DNA from: an uncultured Oscillospiraceae bacterium
GTDB taxonomy: Bacteria; Bacillota; Clostridia; UBA1381
DNA: 13,753 bases
Assembly: GCA_946531785.1 (NCBI GenBank)
Contig: CAMNAT010000025.1
Location: 1 to 13,753 of the forward strand
Reading direction: 5' to 3'
Part shown: positions 6,101 to 12,806 of the stretch, in pieces
Layout of the letters: every line of letters starts with the position of its first letter
How positions within the stretch are numbered: the first letter of the stretch is position 1
Notes under the pieces: model-generated
Told to the model about the DNA's origin: nothing
Seen by the model: the letters and a program-made list of their open reading frames with translations, nothing else
Database searches by the model: none
Made by a program: the position numbers and the translations under genes

Positions 6101-8086
6101 TTACGCATCAGCGCCGTCAGACTCGCCTTCAGCCTCGGCTTCTGCCGCCGGTTTTTCCCTATCAGCGCGCACGCGGTCGAAGATCGTCATGAACTCGTCG
6201 CCGGTTATGGTCTCCTTGTCGATGAGGAATTCCGAGATCTCGTCGAGCGCGTCGCGGTTGTCGCGAAGCAGCTGCTTTGCGATCTCATACCGCTCCTTCA
6301 TCACGCGGACAAGCTCGTTATCTATCTCCGTCTTTGTCTCCTCGGAGCAGTTTGCAACGCTGCGCCCGTCAAGATAGCGGTTCTCGATGCTCTCAAGACC
6401 CACAAGCCCGAAGCGGTCGCTCATGCCGAACATGGTTATCATCTTGCGAGCCATGTCCGTCGCGCGCTCGATGTCGTTGGCAGCGCCTGTTGTCATGGTG
6501 TCAAAGACTATCTCCTCCGCCGCGCGTCCGGCTAAGAATACGGTGATCTGATCGAGCAGCTCGTCGCGGCTGTTTAAGTACTTTTCCTCCTCGTCCGGCA
6601 TCTGCATGGTGTAGCCCAATGCTCCCATGGTACGCGGCACTATCGTTATCTTCTGCACCGGCTGCGTGTTCTTCTGAAGAGCCGTAGCCAATGCGTGACC
6701 TACCTCGTGGAAGGCGACGATGCGCTTTTCCTCGGCGGACAGTATCCTGTCCTTCTTCTCCTTGCCGGCGATGATGACCTCAACGGAGTCCATAAGATCC
6801 TCCTGCGTCACGCTGTCGCGCCCGAAGCGCACAGCCCTTAACGCCGCCTCGTTGACCATGTTCGCAAGATCCGCGCCCGCAGCGCCGGAGGTGGCGAGCG
6901 CCATCTCGTGAAGATCGATATCCGGCGCGGTCTTTACATGCTTTATATGCACCTTTAAGATGTCCTCGCGTCCCTTGAGATCGGGCTTTTCGACGATTAT
7001 GCGCCTGTCAAAGCGCCCGGGTCGCAGAAGCGCCTTATCGAGTATCTCCGGACGGTTAGTTGCGCCCAGCACCACAAGACCCTTTGACGAGTCGAACCCG
7101 TCCATCTCCGCAAGCAGCTGATTGAGCGTCTGCTCGCGCTCGTCGTTTGACATCATCTGAGAGTCACGCGATTTGCCGATCGCATCGATCTCGTCTATAA
7201 ATATTATACACGGAGCCTTTGCCGCCGCCTGCTTGAACAGGTCTCTCACACGCGACGCGCCAACGCCCACGAACATCTCGACAAATTCCGAGCCGGAAAG
7301 CGAGAAGAACGGCACATTCGCCTCGCCCGCCACAGCCTTTGCAAGCAGGGTCTTACCCGTTCCCGGAGGGCCTACCAGTAAAGCGCCCTTGGGCTGCTTC
7401 GCGCCGATGGCGGTGTATTTTGCCGGATTATGCAGAAAGTCCACGATCTCGTCAAGCGACTCCTTCGCCTCCTCCTGACCCGCAACATCGGCAAAGGTCA
7501 CGCCGGTCTTGTTCTCGACATTGTACATCTTCGCCTTGCTCTCGCCGATGCCCATGAGTCCGCCGCCGCCCATGCGCTTTGCCATGAACCGCATAAATAT
7601 CATGATTATGAGATACATCAGCGCGAACGGCAGTATCCATGTCAGGAGAAACTCCACTATAGGGTTAGAGTTATCCACCGGCGTTGAGTACACGACATGA
7701 TGCTCGTTCAGAAGCGGGATCAGCTCCTCATCGTTGCGGAGATATCCGGTGAAGAATATCTGCCGCTTTTCCGCGCTGTCCTGTCCGCCGAACACGGGAG
7801 TGTAGACAAACATCGGCTCCTCGGTGCTTTCGGGCTTATCCTCGCCCTCGGGTCCGTATATGGTTATGCGGTCGGCGGATATGACGACCTCACTCACCTT
7901 ATCGTTTTTGACCATATCCAAAAACTCGTTATATTTTATCTCCTTCTTGCCCGGCGACATCATCGTCGAGAGAGTGATATTGAGCAGCAGCGTCGCGACC
8001 ACCGATATTACGAGAAATATCACTATCGGCGTCTTTAACGGCGATCTGCCCCCGTCCTTTTTATTATTATTGTTGTTATTTTCCAT
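6101..8086 (-). CDS. ftsH: ATP-dependent zinc metalloprotease FtsH
   Basis: 661 residues, normal size. After a hydrophilic Asn-rich start there is a first membrane helix at about 20-40, an extracytoplasmic domain, and a second helix at about 146-168. The AAA+ module follows: Walker A GPPGTGKT at 239-246, Walker B IIFIDE at 294-299, and the second-region arginines in RPGRFDRR near 355-362. The protease domain has the zinc motif HEVGH at 460-464, with the third ligand probably Asp538 in GAANDIE. The C-terminus is an acidic Ala/Glu tail. FtsH is a hexameric membrane protease that degrades misassembled membrane proteins and selected soluble regulators and affects sporulation in Bacillus. GAGAGGAG lies 5 nt before the ATG. 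It faces the dlt-like operon across a shared intergenic region and is followed by hup with its own promoter. Confidence 0.98.
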   Translation of the reverse strand: MENNNNNNKKDGGRSPLKTPIVIFLVISVVATLLLNITLSTMMSPGKKEIKYNEFLDMVKNDKVSEVVISADRITIYGPEGEDKPESTEEPMFVYTPVFGGQDSAEKRQIFFTGYLRNDEELIPLLNEHHVVYSTPVDNSNPIVEFLLTWILPFALMYLIIMIFMRFMAKRMGGGGLMGIGESKAKMYNVENKTGVTFADVAGQEEAKESLDEIVDFLHNPAKYTAIGAKQPKGALLVGPPGTGKTLLAKAVAGEANVPFFSLSGSEFVEMFVGVGASRVRDLFKQAAAKAPCIIFIDEIDAIGKSRDSQMMSNDEREQTLNQLLAEMDGFDSSKGLVVLGATNRPEILDKALLRPGRFDRRIIVEKPDLKGREDILKVHIKHVKTAPDIDLHEMALATSGAAGADLANMVNEAALRAVRFGRDSVTQEDLMDSVEVIIAGKEKKDRILSAEEKRIVAFHEVGHALATALQKNTQPVQKITIVPRTMGALGYTMQMPDEEEKYLNSRDELLDQITVFLAGRAAEEIVFDTMTTGAANDIERATDMARKMITMFGMSDRFGLVGLESIENRYLDGRSVANCSEETKTEIDNELVRVMKERYEIAKQLLRDNRDALDEISEFLIDKETITGDEFMTIFDRVRADREKPAAEAEAEGESDGADA

Positions 8087-8108
8087 TATTGCTCCTCTCT
8101 TATTCGGA

Positions 8109-8129
8109 GGCTGTCACAGCATAGCAGCC
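8109..8129 (-). promoter_or_regulatory. Small stem-loop in the ftsH 5' leader
   Basis: GGCTG (8109-8113) pairs with CAGCC (8125-8129) around an 11-nt loop; with a two-base bulge, flanking bases extend the pairing to 8107 and 8133. It sits between the promoter and the ribosome site of ftsH. It could affect mRNA stability or translation, but it is short. Confidence 0.3.
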
Positions 8130-8141
8130 CCTCAGTCTCAC

Positions 8142-8170
8142 AGTTTATCACATCATACGGAAAATTTCAA
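8142..8170 (-). promoter_or_regulatory. Probable sigma-A promoter of ftsH
   Basis: Minus strand TTGAAA (8165-8170), 17-bp spacer, TAAACT (8142-8147), about 55 bp upstream of the ftsH ATG. Both boxes match the consensus in four of six positions or better and the spacing is optimal. It diverges from the dlt-like promoter about 90 bp away. Confidence 0.65.
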
Positions 8171-8202
8171 TATAAAAATAATGTTTTTACAGCATTTTTA
8201 AA

Positions 8203-8216
8203 AATTGTTCACAATT
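8203..8216. promoter_or_regulatory. 14-bp palindrome between divergent promoters (candidate operator)
   Basis: AATTGT and ACAATT flank a 2-bp centre, a perfect inverted repeat. It lies about 33 bp upstream of the ftsH -35 box and 43 bp upstream of the dlt-like -35 box, in the middle of the shared 249-bp intergenic region. A dimeric repressor or activator site is possible. It is short and AT-rich, so chance is a real alternative. The rest of this intergenic region contains only the two promoters and leaders. Confidence 0.35.
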
Positions 8217-8258
8217 ATGCGGATATTCTTAACTCATTTAAAAACCGCGCTTTAAAGG

Positions 8259-8287
8259 TTGACAGATATTTTATTTAATGGTATAAT
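8259..8287 (+). promoter_or_regulatory. Perfect-consensus sigma-A promoter of the dlt-like operon
   Basis: TTGACA (8259-8264), exactly 17 bp, TATAAT (8282-8287). It is directly upstream of the first ligase gene, with a predicted transcript start near 8294 and a leader of about 42 nt. Such a sequence should be strong without an activator, so any control would likely be by repression or after initiation. Confidence 0.9.
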
Positions 8288-8325
8288 GAATAAAATGGGA
8301 TAGTTATAGAGTTTGAAAGGATCTA

Positions 8326-8349
8326 ATGTTAATCTATGATAATACCTAA
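8326..8349 (+). CDS. Putative 7-codon upstream ORF (MLIYDNT) overlapping the first ligase start
   Basis: ATG at 8326 runs to TAA at 8347-8349 in a different frame and overlaps the ligase ATG at 8336. The AAAGGA at about 8316-8321 is 4-5 nt before this ATG, but 14-15 nt before the ligase ATG. Ribosomes may therefore enter at the small ORF and reach the ligase start by reinitiation, or the ligase start may simply be used at long spacing. Too short for homology; no function is claimed. Confidence 0.3.
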   Translation: MLIYDNT

Positions 8350-9883
8350 CAGCGCGGTGCGGCTTCTGGATGCCGCCGCGGCAAAATACGGCGATAAGAC
8401 CGCCGTCAGTGATGAATATGAAAGTGTGAGCTTTTCTGAGCTAAAGGAACGCGGCATGAGGATAGCGGCGTCTCTTTTGTATGCCTCCCGCGAGGGGTAT
8501 ATGCCCGAGCCGGTGATGGTGTATCTGCCAAAGAGCGCGAAATGCATTGCGTCGTTCATGGGCGCGATGTATTCCGGAAATCCGTATGTACCCATAGCCT
8601 ACGATATGCCGGCGAACCGCATACAGAAGATAGTCGACCTCTTAGACGGCAGAGGGCATATCATAACCGACGAGGCGGGCATGGAGATAGTTAAAACCAT
8701 GGATATCCCCCCGACCTTCGGCGTGCATCTGTACTCCGATGCGGTCGCAGCGGAGCCTGACGAGGCGGCGGCGGATAAGGCGCTGTCCCGGATAACCGAC
8801 CTTGACCCGATATATATAATGTTCACAAGCGGCTCGACCGGCGAGCCTAAGGGCGTTACCGTTCCCCACCGCGGCGCGGTGGATTACGCGCTGTGGGTGC
8901 AGAGGACATTTAATATCACGAGCGCGGACAAGCTGGGCAATCAGGCGCCGTTCTATTTCGATAATTCGATCTTTGACATATACTCGATGCTCTTAACGGG
9001 CGCGGAGATGGCGATAATACCCGAATCGCTATTCATGTTCCCGTCAAAGCTGCCGGAGTTCATCCGTGACAATAAGATAACGGTGATATTCTGGGTGCCG
9101 ACGGTGATGATAAATGTCGCAAACTCCGGCGTTTTGGAGGATATAGCGATGCCCACGCTCCGCACCGTCGCATTCTGCGGCGAGGTGATGCCGAACACGC
9201 AGCTCAACATCTGGCGAAGGAACCATAAGGGCGCGGTGTATGCGAACCTCTACGGACCGACCGAGATATCGGATGTATGCACCTACTACATTGTTGACCG
9301 CGAGTTTGACGATGCCGACCCGCTGCCGATAGGCAGGGCGTGCGAGAATATGCGGATAATAATACTGAATGAAAAGAACGAGGTCGCAAAGCCCAACGAG
9401 CAGGGCGAGCTGTGCGTTATCGGCACAGGCGTTTCGCTCGGGTACTGGAACAAGCCCGAGATCTCGGACAAGGTGTTCGTGCAGAACCCGGCGAACCCCT
9501 ACTATGAAGAACGGATATACCGCACGGGCGATCTGGCGTATATAAACGACGAGGGGCTCATCATGTACGACGGGCGCATGGACAACCAGATAAAGGTGAA
9601 GGGCAACCGCATAGAGCTGGGCGAGATAGAGTGCGCGGCGATGGCGGTCACAGGCGTTAAGGGCGCGGCGGCGGTATTCGACGCGGCAAATGAGCGGATA
9701 GTCCTCTTTGTCGAGAGCTGTGAGAGCCTTGTCCTTCGCAAATTCAACAACGAATTAAAGCAGTATATACCCAAATATATGCTGCCGGGCAAGCTGGTAG
9801 TGATGGATAGATTCCCGCACACGGCAAATGATAAGATAGACAGAGTAACTTTGAAACGAATGATTACGGAGGGTGAGGTATGA
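8336..9883 (+). CDS. dltA: DltA-like amino acid adenylating enzyme (carrier protein ligase), copy 1
   Basis: 515 residues, an ANL-superfamily stand-alone adenylation enzyme close to DltA in size. Motifs: P-loop TSGSTGEPKG at 164-173, FDNS at 208-211 with Asp209 placed to hold the substrate amine, YGPTE at 306-310, YRTGD at 395-399, the hinge and RMDNQIKVKGNRIELGEIE at 414-432, and catalytic Lys500 in NDKIDR. The family activates an amino acid (D-Ala in DltA) as the aminoacyl-adenylate and loads it on a carrier's phosphopantetheine arm. The FCGEVMP segment has Cys281 at the position of B. cereus DltA Cys269, which favours D-Ala selection, so D-Ala is the best guess. The Gly normally before the catalytic Lys is Asp. 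A stop codon directly upstream in frame fixes ATG 8336 as the start. Its TGA overlaps the next ATG. Confidence 0.88.
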   Translation: MIIPNSAVRLLDAAAAKYGDKTAVSDEYESVSFSELKERGMRIAASLLYASREGYMPEPVMVYLPKSAKCIASFMGAMYSGNPYVPIAYDMPANRIQKIVDLLDGRGHIITDEAGMEIVKTMDIPPTFGVHLYSDAVAAEPDEAAADKALSRITDLDPIYIMFTSGSTGEPKGVTVPHRGAVDYALWVQRTFNITSADKLGNQAPFYFDNSIFDIYSMLLTGAEMAIIPESLFMFPSKLPEFIRDNKITVIFWVPTVMINVANSGVLEDIAMPTLRTVAFCGEVMPNTQLNIWRRNHKGAVYANLYGPTEISDVCTYYIVDREFDDADPLPIGRACENMRIIILNEKNEVAKPNEQGELCVIGTGVSLGYWNKPEISDKVFVQNPANPYYEERIYRTGDLAYINDEGLIMYDGRMDNQIKVKGNRIELGEIECAAMAVTGVKGAAAVFDAANERIVLFVESCESLVLRKFNNELKQYIPKYMLPGKLVVMDRFPHTANDKIDRVTLKRMITEGEV

Positions 9884-11397
9884 TAAGACATTACACCTCC
9901 TGCGTTGAGCTTTTGGATCGCGCGGCGGAGCTTTACGGGGGCGACATTGCCTTTACCGACGCCGAGGGTGAGATAAGCTACACAGAATTACAGCACAGGG
10001 CAAAAGCACTTGCGGCGGCGCTCATAGCAAACGCCGAGACCGGACGGACAAAGCCGGTGATGGTGTATCTGCCGAAAAGCATACGGTCGATAGTGACCTT
10101 TATGGGCAGCATGTACGCTGCAAGCCCGTATGTGCCGATGGACTATAATGTTCCGGTCGCGCGGTTTGCGGCGACCGCGGAAAACCTCCGACCCTGCGCG
10201 GTGGTGACCGACGCCGCAGGCAAGGCGAAGCTTGAGGCCGCGGGGTTGGAGCTTACGATATTAGTTTATGACGAGCTGACAGAGAGCGGCGCGGAGGCGC
10301 AGGCGGTGGAAACGACCGACCTCGATCCGGCGTACATCATGTACACCTCCGGCTCGACCGGCACGCCAAAGGGCGTGACGATCTCGCACCGGGCGGTGCT
10401 CGATTACACAAAATGGCTCGTCGATACCTTCGACATCACGCGCGGGAGCGTCTTAGGGATGCAGAGCGCGTTCCACTTCGACAATTCGGTGTTCGATATG
10501 TACCTGTCGCTGTATCTCGGCTGCAGGACGGTCATCATCCCCGAGCAGCTGTTCATGTACCCCGAAATGCTCTTTGACTACCTGAATGAGCAAAAGATAT
10601 CGGTGATATTCTGGGTGCCGACGGTGATGATAAGCGCGGCAAACTCCGGCGTGCTTGAAAAGGTTAAGTCGGAGCATCTGAAGCTGATACTTTTCGCCGG
10701 CGAGGTGATGCCGATACGGCAGCTCAACATGTGGCGCGCCGCGTATCCGGACTGCACCTTTGTGAACATGTACGGCCCCACCGAGGCGACGGATATCGTT
10801 CTGTACTACATCGTAGACCGCGAGTATGCGGCAGGCGAGACGCTTCCGATAGGCATACCATGCGCCAATATGAAGGCGATAATATTAAACGAAAATAACG
10901 AGCTGTGCGCCCCCGGCGAGCAGGGCGAGCTTTGCATCGGCGGCAGCGGCATAGCCATGGGCTACTGGAACGCGCCGGAGATAACGGAGCGGGCGTTCAT
11001 CCGGAATCCCTTGAACAACAAATACCGCGACCGCATCTACCGCACAGGCGACCTTGTCTATGAGGCGGAGGATGGGAACATCATCTTTTTGGGAAGAGCC
11101 GACAGCCAGATAAAGCTGCGCGGCAACCGCATCGAGCTGGGCGATATCGAGGCGGCGGCAGCGGCGATGGACAATATAAAGAGCTGCTGCGCGATGTTCG
11201 ACCACGCGAAAGAGGAGATATATCTCTTCCTCGAAACGGACGCGTCAATTGTGCCGCGCAAGTTCAATATGGAGCTTAAAAAGCTGATACCGGCGTATAT
11301 GGCGCCGCAAAAAATTATAACCATGCCCGCCTTTCCGCACACACCGAGCGGCAAGATAGACAGGCAGGGACTTAAAAAACAGTTTATGGAGGACTGA
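9880..11397 (+). CDS. DltA-like amino acid adenylating enzyme, copy 2 (Ala at the selectivity position)
   Basis: 505 residues, collinear with the preceding ligase and clearly its paralogue. Motifs: TSGSTGTPKG at 156-165, FDNS at 200-203 with Asp201, YGPTE at 298-302, YRTGD at 388-392, GRADSQIKLRGNRIELGDIE at 405-424, and catalytic Lys492 in a standard SGKIDR. All parts needed for adenylation and transfer are intact. The segment equivalent to FCGEVMP in copy 1 is FAGEVMP, putting Ala273 where DltA has Cys. In B. cereus DltA a Cys269-to-Ala change is reported to lose much of the D/L selection, so this copy may accept a different enantiomer or amino acid. It starts at the ATGA overlap with copy 1 and ends 5 bp before the carrier gene. 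Loading of the same carrier is inferred from operon structure. Confidence 0.87.
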   Translation: MIRHYTSCVELLDRAAELYGGDIAFTDAEGEISYTELQHRAKALAAALIANAETGRTKPVMVYLPKSIRSIVTFMGSMYAASPYVPMDYNVPVARFAATAENLRPCAVVTDAAGKAKLEAAGLELTILVYDELTESGAEAQAVETTDLDPAYIMYTSGSTGTPKGVTISHRAVLDYTKWLVDTFDITRGSVLGMQSAFHFDNSVFDMYLSLYLGCRTVIIPEQLFMYPEMLFDYLNEQKISVIFWVPTVMISAANSGVLEKVKSEHLKLILFAGEVMPIRQLNMWRAAYPDCTFVNMYGPTEATDIVLYYIVDREYAAGETLPIGIPCANMKAIILNENNELCAPGEQGELCIGGSGIAMGYWNAPEITERAFIRNPLNNKYRDRIYRTGDLVYEAEDGNIIFLGRADSQIKLRGNRIELGDIEAAAAAMDNIKSCCAMFDHAKEEIYLFLETDASIVPRKFNMELKKLIPAYMAPQKIITMPAFPHTPSGKIDRQGLKKQFMED

Positions 11398-11402
11398 TAA
11401 CA

Positions 11403-11642
11403 ATGGATATAGCAAAAACGATAAGCGACTTTATCATAGACAAGTTCGAGATCGGCGACGATCCCGATTTCAACAACGATGTGCATCTCTTCAATGAGGG
11501 CTTCGTTGACAGCTTCGGCGCGGTGGAGATCGTCGCGTTCGTCGAGGACACCTTTAACATCAAGATCACTCAGAAGGACATCACGCTCTACCCGATGAAC
11601 ACCGTAAACGAGATCGCGGCAGTAGTGGAGTCAAAGCTGTAA
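11403..11642 (+). CDS. dltC: DltC-like acyl/aminoacyl carrier protein
   Basis: 79 residues, acidic, four-helix carrier-protein size. The phosphopantetheine attachment Ser is Ser37 in GFVDSFGAVEIV, followed by VEDTFNIKIT, a typical helix-II to helix-III stretch of DltC and related carriers. The holo form would need a phosphopantetheinyl transferase encoded elsewhere. It should receive aminoacyl groups as thioesters from the two upstream ligases and present them to the MBOAT protein downstream. GGAGG lies about 9 nt before the ATG, inside the end of the ligase gene. It is the only carrier gene in the visible operon, which matters for interpreting the two ligases. The call is firm for family; the acyl group is inference. 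Confidence 0.92.
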   Translation: MDIAKTISDFIIDKFEIGDDPDFNNDVHLFNEGFVDSFGAVEIVAFVEDTFNIKITQKDITLYPMNTVNEIAAVVESKL

Positions 11643-11660
11643 TATAAAAGGACATAATTT

Positions 11661-12806
11661 ATGTGGTATCTTGAAACAAACACCCTGTTTCTGCTGCTGG
11701 GCGCGGCGGCGGGCATGATCCTGCTCTCCGCGCTGACGCGGCTGCTCTTTAGGAAGGATCTTTCGCCGAAGCTGCTCATACTTGCGAACATGGGCGTTAT
11801 CGGCGCGATCTCATGGCAGCTGCTCGCATTCAGCGCGGGCTATGTCATTCTCACCTATATCATGATAAGCCACCTCACGCATGCAAAGCGCGGGCGCAGG
11901 GCTTTGTTTGTCATATACTGCCTTCTCTGCACCGTCCCGTTCTTCTACGGGCGTATGCACGAATTCTTCCCGCAGCTGCCGGTGATAATATCCTTTATCG
12001 GCATTGCGTATCATATGCTCAAGGCTATAGACGCGCTGTATTTTGTCTACTACGCGGAGACGAAGATACCGTTTTTCACATACGCGAACTATATCCTGTT
12101 TTTCCCCGTCTTTACCTCGGGGCCGATCTTCCGCTACCGTGACTGGCTGAGGGTCTACACAAGCCCTGTTCCGCTCACCTGGGAGGATCTCATAAAATAC
12201 ATAAAGCGGTTCATACTCGGCATGTTCAAGAAGATGGTGGTGCTGTGGTTCGTAACGACCACCTTCCATCACATACTCACGCTCGATCTGCACTGGTACT
12301 GGTGTCTGGCGCTCGTCGCGCTGAGCTACCTCATCGTATATCTTGACCTTTCCGGCTACAGCGATATAGCGATCGCGGTCGGCTCGGCGATGGGCTATAA
12401 TGTGCCGGAGAACTTCAGAAAGCCGCTCAGTGCGGCATCGTTTACGATATTCTGGCGCAACTGGCACATCACGCTTTCGGACTGGGTGCGCGAGCATATC
12501 TTTGTCGTATTGAACGGCAAACGGCTCGGGCGCGTTCCGTCGGCGCTGGTCGGCTTTGCGACCATGTTCGTTATGGAGATGTGGCACGGGTTCACCCTTC
12601 CCTATGTTGTGGGCGGTGTCTATAACGGTCTGTGCCTCGGGCTTGAAAACCTGTTCGGGCTCACAAGAGCCGACAAGCGGAAGATGAATAAATTTGTATA
12701 TGTGCTGCGGTGCGTGATAGTAAACGCGCTGTTCGCGTTCAACACCCTGCTCTTTACAGTTACAACGGAGCAGTTCTTTGCTGTGATGAGGGGGTTTGTT
12801 AAATGA
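11661..12806 (+). CDS. dltB: DltB-like MBOAT membrane acyltransferase
   Basis: 381 residues with about ten hydrophobic segments, the expected length for DltB. The DltB/AlgI-type signature GPIFRYRDW at 154-162 and FWRNWHITLSDWVREHIF at 264-281 are present. The two MBOAT histidines appear as His269 in RNWHITLS and His309 in MWHGFTLPYVVGG; the second is the likely catalytic one. Family knowledge: DltB forms a membrane channel whose central funnel meets the aminoacylated DltC from the cytoplasm and moves the aminoacyl group toward the outer face. The usual YHG after the second His reads YNG here. AAAGGA precedes the ATG, and the last codons overlap the next gene as ATGA. Envelope aminoacylation is likely; the polymer (teichoic acid or other glycan) cannot be read from the sequence. 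Confidence 0.9.
   Translation: MWYLETNTLFLLLGAAAGMILLSALTRLLFRKDLSPKLLILANMGVIGAISWQLLAFSAGYVILTYIMISHLTHAKRGRRALFVIYCLLCTVPFFYGRMHEFFPQLPVIISFIGIAYHMLKAIDALYFVYYAETKIPFFTYANYILFFPVFTSGPIFRYRDWLRVYTSPVPLTWEDLIKYIKRFILGMFKKMVVLWFVTTTFHHILTLDLHWYWCLALVALSYLIVYLDLSGYSDIAIAVGSAMGYNVPENFRKPLSAASFTIFWRNWHITLSDWVREHIFVVLNGKRLGRVPSALVGFATMFVMEMWHGFTLPYVVGGVYNGLCLGLENLFGLTRADKRKMNKFVYVLRCVIVNALFAFNTLLFTVTTEQFFAVMRGFVK

Noticed and set aside
8203..8216. Rex-type operator
   Set aside because: The half-sites are AATTGT/ACAATT with a 2-bp centre, not the TTGTGAA-N4-TTCACAA architecture.
8286..8303. Tiny ORF starting within the -10 box (MNKMG)
   Set aside because: It begins upstream of the expected transcript start and so would not be in the mRNA.
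11811..12587. 258-codon minus-strand ORF opposite the MBOAT gene
   Set aside because: It mirrors a strongly conserved gene, has an Arg/Glu/His-biased composition, and lacks a ribosome site and plausible neighbours.
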